NCBI RefSeq assembly: GCF_910592395.1
Contig: NC_088322.1
Location: forward strand, 498,001-562,000
Direction: 5' to 3'
Origin: Lineus longissimus
Taxonomy: Eukaryota > Nemertea > Pilidiophora > Heteronemertea > Lineidae
Length of the DNA stretch: 64,000 bases
The notes under the pieces are model-generated. The model worked only from the letters and a program-made list of their open reading frames with translations. It did no database searches and was not told where the DNA came from. The position numbers and the translations under genes are program-made. Shown in pieces: positions 42,566 to 54,289 of the stretch. The stretch's first letter is position 1, and each line of letters begins with the position of its first letter.

Positions 42566-44876
42566 GATGTCGCTGATATTTCAAGAAGATTCGTCAGAGT
42601 TCTTAGAGCAAATCGCTTCACTCGAGAGGGACGAATTGACGAATAAAGTTATATGTATGGTTGTTGGTAGATTGAAGAAGACCAAACAAAAAAAGAATCG
42701 TGTTTATCGTGGGAAAACATCAAAGCTGCCCTTGCCACTGTAGTCGATGATACATTGGACTGTATAACTGAGAAAATCTTGCACCACAGTTTTTTTTCTG
42801 TATATGAAAAAAGGTGCACAAAGATCAAGAATGGAAAGGATTCGGATGGCTATAAGGAGTTCCTGTCCGCTGTTTACGTTCTACCATCGACAAGAGAACC
42901 TAGTGCACCCCAACTGACACCGAGGTCAAGGCCTGTGACACCTAATTTATTTCAGGATGGTGTTAATGAGGAAGTTTTTAAAGAGAACTATGAACTGAAG
43001 CAGCAAAACAATTCTCTGCAAAATGACATTCAAGAGGAAAAGTCGACAAAGAGAGATGGAGTAGTGATCCACAACAGCCTAGCAGTAGCAGTAGCACTAG
43101 CACATTGCATGTACATGGTGACCATGATGATGGTGATGATAGTGGTAGTGGTAGTCCTAGGCCTAGGTCTACATGTGGTGATACTGGGACTGAGAGTGAT
43201 AATGAGAGTCAGAGTGCAGTAGCTGGGCCTAGCTCCAGTGGTTCTAAAGGAAACAGTGAGGATACAGGCAGTGACAGTGATGAATCGGCTACCAGAAAGA
43301 AACTGAACTTTTATCGTATGTCAGACTCGAGTGATAGTGAAACTGAAGATCCACCTGATTTTTTGTTTGATGTGTTTTTGCCGGTACAGGTCTCCCTTTT
43401 GTCTGATTTGGTGAAGGGCCTGAAGTGTACTGCATGCAATGCGGCGAAGCTCTATGTTATGCCTGTTGAGAGAGGAAGGTTTGATGGTATGACGACGAAA
43501 CTTGAAACTTCTTGTGGAGCTTGTGGAGAAAAGTTCAGATCCACATATTCATCTTGTCGGTTAGCCCAGAATGTACCTGCGGCTGGTATGCCATGTCTCA
43601 GTAAGGAGAGCTACGAGTCTAACCAGAAAGGTTTCATCAGGTCATTGCAGGATGTTGACGAGACTGTCCTCCAACATGCAGCATATGTTGTACGCAAGGT
43701 GCATCGAGAACTGAACAGTGATATTGGCAAGGATGATGTCATTGACCTGATGGTCAGCTTTGATGGGTCCTGGTTGACTCGCGGCCGAGGGGGCCACTCA
43801 AGTTTGATTGGACTTGGAGCTGTTGTTGAGGTGATAACAGGATTAGTTATTGACTATGAAGTGTTATCAAAATACTGTCATTCCTGTGCCCTTGCAGAAA
43901 ATCGTTTTGGTGCAGATACACTTACAGTAGAATTCAGGAATTGGCATGACAAACACGAGGACTGCTTGAAAAAACTATACTGGTTCCAGTAACGGTATGG
44001 AACCAAAAGCTGCTGAAATTCTGTGGCAACGATCCATTCCGTTACATCCAAATGTTATCAGATGGTGATTCAAGCACCTACCCTCATGTTCAGAGACTAA
44101 ATGTGTATGGAAATGATTTCCCTGTGCTAAAAGAGGAATGTGTGAATCATGCCTCCAAGCGTCTTAGCACATCACTTCGAAATTTGCGCAAACGTGAAGG
44201 CCTGGGTGGCAGGGGTGCAAGCAGGCCAACGGATTCTAAGATTGACAAAATGGACGTTTATTATGGACGTGCAGTGAGGGGCAAGGACACAGTTGTTGAA
44301 ATGCAGAAGACCATTATGGCAATTTTGAATCACAGTGTCTCAACAGATAGTGCTCCTGAACATTCTTTTTGCCCGGACGGTGAGGACTCTTGGTGTTTTT
44401 ACAACAGGGCTTTAGCCAAGGGGGAAACTATCCCTTCGCATCAGGGCAGGGTCAGTACCCAGATCTCTGAACAAATTTTTGAGGCCATCTTGCCAACCTT
44501 TGAACGTCTTTCTGAAGCTTCGTTACTAGGTCGTTGCCTTAGTGGGAAAACCCTAAATTCCAATGAAGGGCTTCATTCATTAGTGTGGAACAAATGTAAA
44601 CAAATCAATTTCTATGGTCTAGAGAGGGTGAGGGCATGCATTGCCCTTGCCATAAGTGAATTTAATTCCGGAACAGAAAGGACAACTGACCTTGTACTTG
44701 AACAAGGTGTAGGCACCTGCACTGGTAAAGTGTCCACTAAAATTGCCAAGGAATTGGACAGAGTCAGACTAAAAAAAGTGATAAGCGTGATCACGATAAA
44801 GACTCCCATCGCCGTCAAAGCAGACGCCAGGCCAGGTTGCGTGCTGAACAACAGCATGAAGCTACAGAGGGGGTAA
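42566..44876 (+). pseudogene. Kolobok/Mutator-like DDE transposase, frameshifted
   Basis: A coding trail in three frames. The start (MSLIFQEDSSEFLEQI), after an acceptor-like TTACTTTCAG, shifts near 42712 to NIKAALATVVDDTLD, shifts near 43050 to a Ser/Asp-rich linker, then enters the core. Zinc-binding pairs are CTAC, CGAC and CHSC. The first Asp is in MVSFDGSWLTRGRGGHSS. An extra A in aaaaaa near 43975 and another slip near 44035 precede MLSDGDSS (second Asp). Then come CVNHASKRL, CPDGEDSWC and SNEGLHSLVW (Glu). This GDGDS/NExxxSxxW class is filed under Mutator-like in Pfam and, I believe, Kolobok in repeat nomenclature; the name is tentative. At least four breaks make it dead. Confidence 0.72.
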
Positions 44877-45550
44877 CATACAAAAGTGGGGCTTTCTGAA
44901 CAGGCTGGACTTTTTGGGGAGAAGCAATTGATTTATGCAACATTGCAATCTCTCAATGAATTTAGAACTTACACGGGCATGGAGAATAAGCAAACCAAAT
45001 GTTTTTAGCAGCCTTGAGTTTGTGCCAATATTTCCATTCTAAGGTGCCTGCCTACAGGCTACACCAAACAGAGCACTAAACTTTGAAAGAAACATTCTCC
45101 AATCTAGATAAAAAAGCAGTACTAAGTATTTTGAATTTTCTTGAATGACATATTGGCCTGGCTTCACATTCTTGAAGCGATGCGTTTATTGAACATTTGG
45201 CAACCTGGTATATATGCTCATCAGAATACTAAAATTCTGCAAAATGATTGTGTCTGTAATGTTTTCTTGTTGGTTTCTAGTTTATCTGATTACAAATAAT
45301 ATTTTTTTGTGTAAAAAAGGGTTTTTTTCAGCATTTGTTTACATGTAGTATGTTTACCAATGTTAACCATTGATTTTCTCAAAATGAGGTTTTTTACCTA
45401 CCATCAGGCACTATGCCCAGGACAGCAGAATAGCCTTTTCATCTATCACACTGAAACTTGGCATTTTTATTCCTGATAGCCATTGCAACAAATCTACAGA
45501 GAGACCTTTGGGATAAAGGCTCAGCTTAGGTGCTAAAAATAGCTAAAAAT
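44877..45550. other. No gene seen
   Basis: AT-rich, with homopolymer runs. It is probably the 3' part of the Kolobok-like element, but its inverted terminal repeats could not be recognised. Confidence 0.4.
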
Positions 45551-46147
45551 ATATCTCGAATGCATATTTCTAACTATACATGTTAATAAAATGGAGTTAG
45601 TGCTGTGATTGTTATAAAATTTGTTTTTCTCGTTAGTCTTCAATATGTGGAAATCATTCAGACCTTCCTCCACTCCTCACCTGTTTTGTAATAGGGGACC
45701 ATCCATTTATTACATACGCATAAAAGTTAGGATTTTTTAGACCCCCCCCACCCATCATACGCATTTTTTCTACCAAAATGTACAGTCAAATGTACATGCA
45801 TACGCATTTTGGACCCAAATTCCTATACCCCCACCACCCTCAGTGCGTACATAATAAATGGATAGTCCCATAGCAATGCGGTGTACAGTACCGTGCAAAG
45901 GCCATGGGACCACCCCCCCCCCCCCTAAATACTACTCACTTACAGTTAACCGTTTAATGTTTTTTTTCAGAGGAGATATTACACTGGGTCACTCCCCCCC
46001 CCCTAGACCAACCAAGTATGGTTGTAATACTGGCACTTCCTGGGGCTGAGGGGTCATTTCAGGATTTAGACCTACCGAGCCCCTCCCCAGCCGGAACCAG
46101 TGAGACCCAAGTCAACCCTAACCCAAGCCAATTCCACCCTAGAGAAA
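45551..46147. repeat. Gene-X array: 3' tail unit, first copy
   Basis: 'tatctcgaatgcatatttct' to 'ccaccctagagaaaga' matches the segments that follow gene X at 53782-54050 and 55600-56203. It includes a MITE. Here the tail continues, across the 6-kb Helitron-like insertion, into gene X copy A at 52232. Confidence 0.85.
45695..45869. mobile_element. MITE with GGGACCATCCATTTATTA ends
   Basis: 175 bp. gggaccatccatttatta at the left and taataaatggatagtccc at the right are inverted; ATAG flanks both sides (45691-45694 and 45870-45873), a candidate 4-bp target duplication. The same MITE is present in the tail at about 55753-55923 and, truncated, at 53928, so it was part of the unit before duplication. 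Confidence 0.78.
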
Positions 46148-46468
46148 GAACAAGAGGCCCAAGGGCCTGGCGCTCAGCTGAGTTAATATCATTAATATCT
46201 TCCCGGTGTTTAGTTCATTATGCATGAAAATGGCATGCTCCATGGTATTTGATATCCTTTTGCGTTCACTACGGTACCAATGTTTTTGGTTGACATAATT
46301 ATGCCACTGTTCATTCCTCAATCCTGACCATAATTCGGGTAAAATCATCGTATGAAAATATTTACCGAAACATGAAGTTTATGCCATGAATGAGGATACT
46401 CATTGTCATAGCCTCGTTTACAAGTACGAAGTATTTTCCCGCGAATATTCAAAACTGCTTGGCTCCTT

Positions 46469-49400
46469 TAGTAGAGTCAATTTATGAAAAATAAGGCCTA
46501 ACCTCAAAAAAATTGCAAGCAAACGTTTTATGGTTGTTTATTGTAGTATTGGGTCTTGTAAACAACATATCAAAAGTTTACAAAAATTTATGCCCGGGAA
46601 AGGGTCAAAAAGTGACGTCAAAAACAAGATGGCCGCCAAATCATAAAAGTGGCTATATCTCACTTCATATTTGACATAGAGTGAAAATATTGGTGCCTAG
46701 GTATAGGTTTTAGGGGTCAAGGAATCCATTAAGCCTATTTATGAGGTTGTAGGAGAATTGCATAATGGGAAATCCAAGATGGCCGCCACGACGGCCCCAG
46801 ATTATGTCTTTGGCCACAACTCAGTTCATACTAAACGAAACTGACAGTTGTGTGGTGTCTTTTCATAGGTTTTAGGGGTCAAGGAATCCATTAAGACTAT
46901 TTATGAGGTTGTAGAAGAAGTGCATCATTGCAAATCGATGCTGACCGCAATACACCCGAGACTTAAAAATAGCTCAGTTTATGTTATTGGTCATCAAGCG
47001 ACAAAACATGCATTTTCTCCACGTTGGAGTACGTATGCAACCTAGCCGCTAAGCAAAACATCCCACCAATCGTTACATTCGACCAGCCGCTCTTCTGGAA
47101 GGCATCGGAGATCGTAAATGAAGTACCAGACAATAGTCCGATTAGAAATGTTGTGTTGTTACTAGGCAGTTTCCATACCTTCATGAATCTTCTGGGGGCA
47201 ATAGGAACATTAATGGATGGGAGTGGGCTGAGACAGATCCTAGAAACAGTCTATGGAGAAAACGCGGTTGTGCATATGATGAGTGGTAAATCTGTACAAC
47301 GTGCATTTCGTTGACATCTTCTTGTGGATCAATGCCTTACGCATCAGATAGTGGCTAAAATCATCAAGGACGAGCCTGGTTTTGAAAACGTCTTGAAAGA
47401 GCTTGAAACGCTCTACGCTCTTACGGAAACTGGTGAACGAGAGATGGAGTCGTTGCTGAAGTCGGATTGCATCGCAACAATCGCTGATCAGCTAAAATCG
47501 AAAGAATGTGAACTATCCAATGATTCAAAGACAAGTAAACTGTGGATAAACTATCAGAAAATGTTGGGAGTTGCACGCGAGCTCATTGAGGCTGATCGCA
47601 CTGGGTCATGGGAGATGCACCTCCATGCCATCGCAGATTGTTTGCCAATATTTGCAGCAGCTGGACACCCTAACTATCTCAAGTCGGGTTATCTGTATCT
47701 ACAGAAGATGAACAGCTTAGAAGCTGAAAACCCTACTGTTCATCAGAAGTTTATGAATGGCTTCCATGTCATACGCCGCAGGAACCAATACTGGGCTGGC
47801 CTAAGCTCTGATCTTGTTATAGAGCAGACGCTCATGCGTTCTCTTAAAAGCACAGGCGGGCTAACAAGAGGAAGTGGCTTCAGTGAACACCAAAGAACAC
47901 TTTGGACCATGTCTCGCCCTGTAACCTCAGCCTACAACTATGCCATGCAAGAGTTCAGCTAGATGGTATACACAACAAGTGAACAGCACAAAGAGGCTAC
48001 GCCTTCAAGGATGAACAGAGATAAAGCAGACGGAGAAAAGCTAATAGAAAAACTTGCAGACTTTTCTCCCTTTACAGGGGATGCCACCTTGCGCAACATT
48101 ATAACAGGGATAAATGCTAATGAAGATGTGAACGTGCATGATCTTTTCACGGTTGGCAAAAGCGTAGTAAAAGCAATGGAAGGACAGTCTATATTTTCGT
48201 ATTCGCACAAGAGAAATACTAGAGTGAAGACATTAGCTACTGCCCGGGCCATCAAAATAACTGGCGATCGAACCATCGACCCAGCTCTGTTGTTTCAGAG
48301 GTTCTTGGTTGTGTCACAGTCAGGAGAAGATCTTAGTCTAAGTGAGGTGATGGACTATGAACTCAGCCCTCATCCTCCATCGTTATTTGAAGCAAAGCAC
48401 TGCTTGCGCTAACCAGACAAGGCACAACTGATGGAAGCTATAAGAAACCATGTCACTCCTAAATCCGAGGATGCCGTGCTCGATACAATCCTAGTCACTG
48501 ATCACTACGTTTTAGACGGGGGCTCACTTTTGCATAGAACGAAATGGACCGAAGGGTCCACATACAGCTCGATCGCCGAGGCATATGCAAAGCTCACTGG
48601 TGATTTATACGGACATGCCACAGTTGTCTTTGATGGGTACAGCGGAGGGCCAGGAATTAAGGATAATACTCATCAGCGACGAGGTGCTAACAAGACTGCA
48701 AACAAGGTCGATATATCAGATGCTACCAAGTTCGTTGGAAAAAAGGAAGACTTCCTCTCAAATGTGGAAAACAAACAGGCTATGATTGATCTAATCGCAA
48801 ACTGTTTGCGACAGAAAGGCTGCGATGTCATTCAAGCTGAGGTAGATGCAGACGTGGACATTGTAAAAGCTCCAGTTTCGATGTCTAGGTACAAATCTAC
48901 AACGCTCATTGGTGAATATACCGACCTGTTGATTCTCCTCTTGTATCATGCGACAGTTGAGGACAGCCATGAGCTGTACTTCCGTTCAGACAAAAGTGGT
49001 GATAAAACAAAACATGTGTACAACATCAGTGTTCTGAAACATATATTAGGTGATGACATATGCACTGATCTGCTGTTTTTGCGCGCATTCACGGGATGTG
49101 ATACGACTTCAAGAATCTTTGGCATTGGAAAGAAATCCGTGTTCGAAAAGATTCTGAAGGGAGACACCGTGTTACGCTCATGTTCAAAGGTGTTTTGTTC
49201 CCCTGACAGAGACAAAAAAACTATCGAAGGTGCTGGCTCTAAAGCAATGATTTCATTGTTTAATGGGAATCAAAGCGAATCTCTTGCAGCCCTTAGGTAC
49301 AGTTTGCTCTGTAAGAAAGTTTCAAGAGCCAAGGCATTTGTGACACCTGAACGACTTCCACCAACTGCTTCTGCCACCAGATTTCACTCACTTACGGTGC

Positions 49401-50273
49401 ATTACCAAGTGCTTGTCTGGATGGGCATGAGTGAGGACATGGTTCCAACTGACTGGGGATTCAAAGTCCAAGGGGATACACTCATTCCGATCATGATGGA
49501 TAATGACCTTGCTCCCGAGGCTCTCCTCAAAATGATCCACTGCAACTGCTCCGCTACATGTAACACACTAAGGTGTACCTGCAAAAAGCATGGGCTTGAG
49601 TGCACGAATGCATGCGGATCTTGTCAAGAGGGGAACTGTGATAACATGACTCTGGACCCAATACCAGACGAAGAAGACGTTGATGAAGAACAATGAGATA
49701 TAGAGGCTATTTCCACAGTGACTAAAAATAAAATATTACTATGTACATATAGTCGTTGCTAAATATAGTTCTTTAATATTCCCAACTTACGCACCATATC
49801 TGGTGGCCATCTTGGATTCCCTATTATGCACTTCTTCTACAACCTCATAAATAGTCTTAATGGATTCCTTGACCCCTAAAACCTATTAAAAGACACCACA
49901 CAACTGTCAGTTTCGTTTAGTATGAACTGAGTTGTGGCCAAAGACATAATCTGGGGCCGTCGTGGCGGCCATCTTGGATTTCCCATTATGCAATTCTCCT
50001 ACAACCTCATAACTAGGCTTAATGGATTCCTTGACCCCTAAAACCTATACCTAGACACCAATATTTTCACTCTATGTCAAATATGAAGTGAGATATAGCC
50101 ACTTTTATGATTTGGCGGCCATCTTGTTTTTGACGTCACTTTTTTACCCTTTCCCGGACTTAAATTTTTGTAAACTTTTGATATGTTGTTCACAAGACCC
50201 AATACTACAATAAACAACCATAAAACGTTTGCTTGCAATTTTTTTGGGGTCAGGTGCTATATTGACTCTACTA
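46469..50273. mobile_element. Academ-like DNA transposon with ~450-bp inverted repeats
   Basis: Terminal inverted repeats 46469-46925 and 49826-50273 start with tagtagagtcaat and stay closely similar for about 450 bp ('aaaaaaattgcaagcaaacg', 'gatggccgccaaatcataaa'). Each arm contains the block 'ggttttaggggtcaaggaat' twice. CTT flanks both ends (46466-46468, 50274-50276), a 3-bp target duplication. The interior is one gene with a PIN/XPG-like nuclease domain, the hallmark of Academ, whose targets are 3-4 bp. The superfamily is inferred from these features. Confidence 0.72.
46975..49696 (+). pseudogene. Academ-like transposase/PIN-XPG nuclease with CXC tail; three in-frame stops
   Basis: One frame for about 2.7 kb with three stops: TGA 47312-47314, TAG 47960-47962, TAA 48410-48412, and no frameshift. 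It begins at SSDKTCIFSTLEYVC without an obvious ATG, directly after the left repeat, so the N-terminus is missing. VTFDQPLFWKA and LLGSFHTFMNLLGAIG are DDE-type motifs seen in Academ proteins, then HMMSGKSVQRAFR. The central nuclease-like part has VLDGGSLLHR, TVVFDGYSGG, KDNTHQRRG, GEYTDLLILLLYH and RAFTGCDTTSRIFGIGK, matching a PIN/XPG-type fold with acidic residues. The tail is Cys-rich (CNCSATCNTLRCTCKKHGL, C-x2-C-x4-C). Confidence 0.72.
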
Positions 50274-50281
50274 CTTGCCAG

Positions 50282-50862
50282 TTAACCCTTAAAGCGCCGA
50301 ATTAACAAAATCATATTACCCCTGAGCGCCGAATTAACCGAGCATTTTTGAAAATGATTAATAACAACGTTATTTTTGTTACAAACACCATGGAATGTAC
50401 TGATGATTTTATACAAATGGTAATTCCCGTCGATTTTTGTGACATTTCCCGCCAAAATTTACTAATTAGGGGTTAATTAGTGCAAATACCCATAATCAAC
50501 AAAAATATGGCCAGAACATACCTCCATCAGCTTTTTATACCTCCCTTGGTATTTTAATATGAAGTCTGGGTCTAAATACATCGTTTCCATCCGATTCCTG
50601 GTCGAAGCATCCGTCTAATTAGTCGTAGCAGCGCTAATTACTCCTGATGACGTCATTCCCGCGAAAATGGGGCTTCAAGTTTTTGATAAAATACTCAAAA
50701 GCTTGTATAGAAACTTGAAATTTGTTCGATGCCATTTTGTGCTAAGCATCACTGTCGAAGTACCAAAGAGCGTACATGCACACTCACTGCCATCTCTTAG
50801 CAGACAGGTGAAACTAAATGTCTGCTGTCGACGATCGTCGCCTCTGGCGCTTTAAGGGTTAA
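50282..50862. mobile_element. TTAA-target MITE (piggyBac/Kolobok type)
   Basis: TTAA at 50282-50285 and 50859-50862 flanks perfect 13-bp inverted ends cccttaaagcgcc and ggcgctttaaggg. 573 bp, no coding sequence. A copy of 'taagcgcc/gcgccgaatta' repeats internally near 50324. It begins only eight bases right of the Academ-like element. Confidence 0.85.
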
Positions 50863-52030
50863 ATAACATGTGACTATACACAAAATAGAAAACTTTGATG
50901 GAAATTGTAAATCATTTTTTTATCTATCAGGGGAAACAAGCTGATGATGATCAAATAAATCATTCATGAGAAATCGTTTTGTTGCTGAAGCTTGCATGAC
51001 GAAGTTAATGCTAAACCTTTTCTTGTGCTCTACTGCGCCACCGTAGTTTTCTATTTAGACCAGCGATGACGTCATTTCTGGTGATTCCCTACGTTGTCCA
51101 ATGAGCGCTTTTTAAAATGTGCCATTTGGTATTGTACAGTATGCAATGTATTTTTTCAGCGCTGCCAGTTGCCGAAAGAATGCCGTAGCTCCCTCAATTT
51201 CCAATCAATTTTTATGGGAGTGACATTATTGTATTGCTTAGAATGTCTACTTTTTACTCATGAAAGAATCGTAGAACTAAAACATAATAGGCGAACAGAA
51301 TCATGCCGATTCACTGCACATACTGTGGGAATTCTCCACTTCAAAATACATCGGCGATGTCATCGCGAACAGAGCATGCACTTCCGATATCGTTTTCACA
51401 GAAATGTCGCCAAATATTCAAGAACTAATTTCTGAATTTAGTCCCTAAAGACCTTATGACTACCACTGAAACGAACTAGTGATAATATCGCCTACCAGAC
51501 TACTTTTTAAGCAGAAAATTGGGTACTTGAGTGTCATTGAGCTCCAAGATTATTGCACATAGCGTAAACAACATGCCGCCATTTAGTCTCCGCTTCGGTA
51601 TTTCGTACGCCGCTTATAATGCACCTTCTCAATTAAAACCAACATAACAAGGCCTTACATCGTTGATTGAATAGGAACACCACACAAAACACAATAAAGT
51701 GGGGGTACAATCGATTACGAAGCTGAAGTGAACAGTGATTTATTCCTGGAGCTACTGCTTTTGTTGTGTAGCTGCCATGATGTTTTGAGAACTGGCAAAT
51801 AGGAGACTTCATTGTTAGCTGACGTCATCGGGCGGGAATTTGAATCGGCAGAAATAATTAAAAGGCAGGTAGCGCCCTCTCCTGTTAAAATTTTGAACTT
51901 TTTCTCAATAAAATAGATTTTTAAGAATTTTATCTTAATATTTGAGCATATTTCGACTAATTCTGCTGCTCCTAGGCCGATATAGGCCAGTTTCCTTCAT
52001 GCACTCTCGCTCGCAGGAAGTAGGTCGAAT
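50863..52030. other. No gene seen
   Basis: AT-rich DNA inside element C. One 113-codon frame at 51094 has no family features, and its codon use looks random. From about 52030 the sequence becomes the right end of element C ('gtttgaccagaagtatcc', 'gttacaaaatgtgcacc'). Confidence 0.45.
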
Positions 52031-52140
52031 GGCGACAAATTTTGTTTTGAAAGTAGAGTTTGACCAGAAGTATCCAGAAATGCAAAATTGAAGTCTCTAG
52101 GTCTTACGGTTACAAAATGTGCACCATGGGTTTAACGGAC

Positions 52141-52170
52141 GGATGGATGGATGGATGGATGGATGGATGG
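52141..52170. repeat. (GGAT)n microsatellite of element C
   Basis: About 7.5 perfect GGAT units, directly before gacagacggacgcc and the terminal hairpin, the same position as the ACG and CGA runs of elements A and B. Confidence 0.9.
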
Positions 52171-52231
52171 ACAGACGGACGCCACTGAACAACTTATTTG
52201 ACAAGCTCGGCTGACTTAGTCAGCTGAGCTA

Positions 52232-53780
52232 AAAACAACATGAGAGGAGACCAATCCATTTTTGGAGGCTTAGGCCAAGGCCTACATTGCTCATGTTTTG
52301 GATCAAGACTGCAAGCCTGACAATGTCAGTCATTTGAGATATCAGACAGTCAGCAGTGCTAGAATACTACTGCATTGTGGACACGTGAATGTAACTGCAC
52401 TCTGCATCTTCCAGTTTAGTTACAAGTAGACTTGAAGATTGCCTGCACACTGAAATAAACTGGTGCGATGACTCCATCCTCCAGCTGCACGTGGTGGATA
52501 CGAAACAACAGCAGCAGCAGCAACACGAATACGCCTACGAGGATATTAGAAAAGTGTTTCGTGGACGTTTCGAAACGCTGTTGAGTATTTTGTACAGTCT
52601 CGACAGCAGCCCACACAATGCATCATCGTCTTTGGATATCGGTCAAATTTTGAGCACTGTGTCGGGAAAGTCATCATCAAATCCATTTTATGGGAGAATG
52701 GCGAAACCCGGCAAGCTTCATTCGGACAGTACTCTGTTTGAAATTATCGAACTATCCACGGTGCCAATTACAGTGCACCGAGTCAAGCCAGTATCGTTGG
52801 CGCCGATCAACAACATTTTCGACATATGTTTGGTGAGCATGTCCCATAACGATTCGTTAGATGTGCATGTGGAGAAGAACTGTTGCAACGATGTTTCACA
52901 AGGAATTGTAACATTTATTGTAAACAACGTGGCCGAATCTTTCAACAAGGCCGACGTGAAGAAGTCCGCAGAAAATGAGTCGTTCGGATTTCTTGACGGA
53001 CTCTGTTCTCTGGGGGGAAGGGTATCTTGCCTGAGATGTATGCGAAGGCAATATTTAGCGATCAGGACACATATTCGGAATACGTATCCGAATCGCTGAC
53101 ATCGCTCAGTTTGAACAATCCGAATGAAATGATTAGTGGTGCATTCTTGTGTCTCGTCTTGGAAACGTTACTCTTGCATAAAAGTTTGTACCAAGTCGTG
53201 TTGGACGGATACATGTGGGAGCATTTCCACAAGCAATTCGAGAACCACTTGAACCTTATGCGAAGCAGTAAGTACGATGGTGCTGTGGATAACGCGTTTG
53301 TGCAGTATTCGGCCATGAAGTTTGCAGACGATCTCATGAAAGTCGTTTGCGCGCACATAACAAACAAAAAACAGTACGTAACGAAACGCGTCCTGGGATT
53401 TCTAATTGGAAACAATCAAATTTATTCGATTCTTAACGCTGTTGACGGACTTTACAAGTCGATGCGAAAAATCGGATGATCTGCTGCACTTGGATAGGAA
53501 TCTGGTTGCATTTGATATGCTCAAAAACTATATAACTGTGGAGAAAAGGTTAGTGGACGTGTACGACACTGACAGTCGTATCGTTGAAAAAGTGAACTTC
53601 ATGTGTTGAATGCCATATGTAATCGCTGGTCGAAGGACAAAAACATTCCCAATTGCGGTGTTGGGAAGAAGACCATTCTAAAAACTCACAAGGAGGACAT
53701 TGAGTACGTTAAGATAAACTTGCCCGAGTATGTGATTGAGGCTTACAAAAACAAATAATAGTTTGGGTCGATTCATCCCA
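52232..53780 (+). pseudogene. Gene X copy A: unrecognised protein, frameshifted
   Basis: Open from about 52400 in the frame of 52491 without a clear ATG (CLHTEINWCDDSILQL then a Gln run). It is broken by a one-base deletion near 53045 (gcgaaggc for gcgaaaggc in copy B), an extra base near 53407, and a shift near 53600. Content follows copy B: mostly helical, Leu/Ser-rich, with VHVEKNCCNDVSQGIV and LCSLGGRVSCLRCM. The last segment (CNRWSKDKN to YKNK, stop near 53757) is in another frame. No family recognised. Confidence 0.55.
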
Positions 53781-53781
53781 T

Positions 53782-54050
53782 TATATCTCGAATGCATATT
53801 TCTAACTATACATGTTAATAAAATGGAGTTAGTGCTGTGATTGTTATAAAATTTGTTTTTCTCGTTAGTCTTCAATATGTAGAAATCATTCAGACCTTCC
53901 TCCACTCCTCACCTGTTTTGTAATAGGGGACCATCCATTTATTACATACGCATAAAAGTTGGAATTTTTTAGACCCCACCCCCCTTTTAGAACCAGTGAG
54001 ACCCAAGTCAACCCTAACCCAAGCCAATTCCACCCTAGAGAAAGAAAAAC
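53782..54050. repeat. Gene-X array: tail unit, second copy (shortened)
   Basis: Same as 45551-46147, but lacks about 330 bp after 'tttttagacccca', including most of the MITE. It then continues 'accagtgagacccaagtcaa' into gene X copy B. Confidence 0.85.
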
Positions 54051-54289
54051 AACATGAGAGGAGACCAATCCATTTTTGGAGGCTTAGGCCTAGGCCTACA
54101 TTGCTCATGTTTTGGATCAAGACTGCAAGCCTGACAATGTCAGTCATTTGAGATATCAGGCAGTCAGCAGTGCTAGAATACTACTGCATTGTGGACACGT
54201 GAATGTAACTGCACTCTGCATCTTCCAGTTTAGTTACAAGTAGACTTGAAGATTGCCTGCACACTGAAATAAACTGGTGCGATGACTCC

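Larger units (their letters stand above)
46150..52230 (+). mobile_element. Large Helitron/HINE-like element C carrying nested elements
   Basis: Splits the gene-X unit: intact copies read 'ccctagagaaagaaaaacaacatgagagg', here 'ctagagaaagaa' and 'acaacatgagagg' are 6.08 kb apart. The left end is gaggcccaagggcctggcgc then CTCAGCTGAG; the right end has a GGAT microsatellite, then the hairpin agctcggctgacttagtcag ctgagct and an A-run. CTCAGCTGAG/CAGCTGAG is subterminal at both ends, as in elements A and B with GCTCACC. Its cargo is the Academ-like element, a TTAA MITE and about 1.2 kb of unrecognised DNA. No Rep/helicase is visible. Confidence 0.62.

Noticed and set aside
50667-51435. 62- and 113-codon frames inside element C
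   Set aside because: No motifs, no neighbours, and one spans a MITE end.
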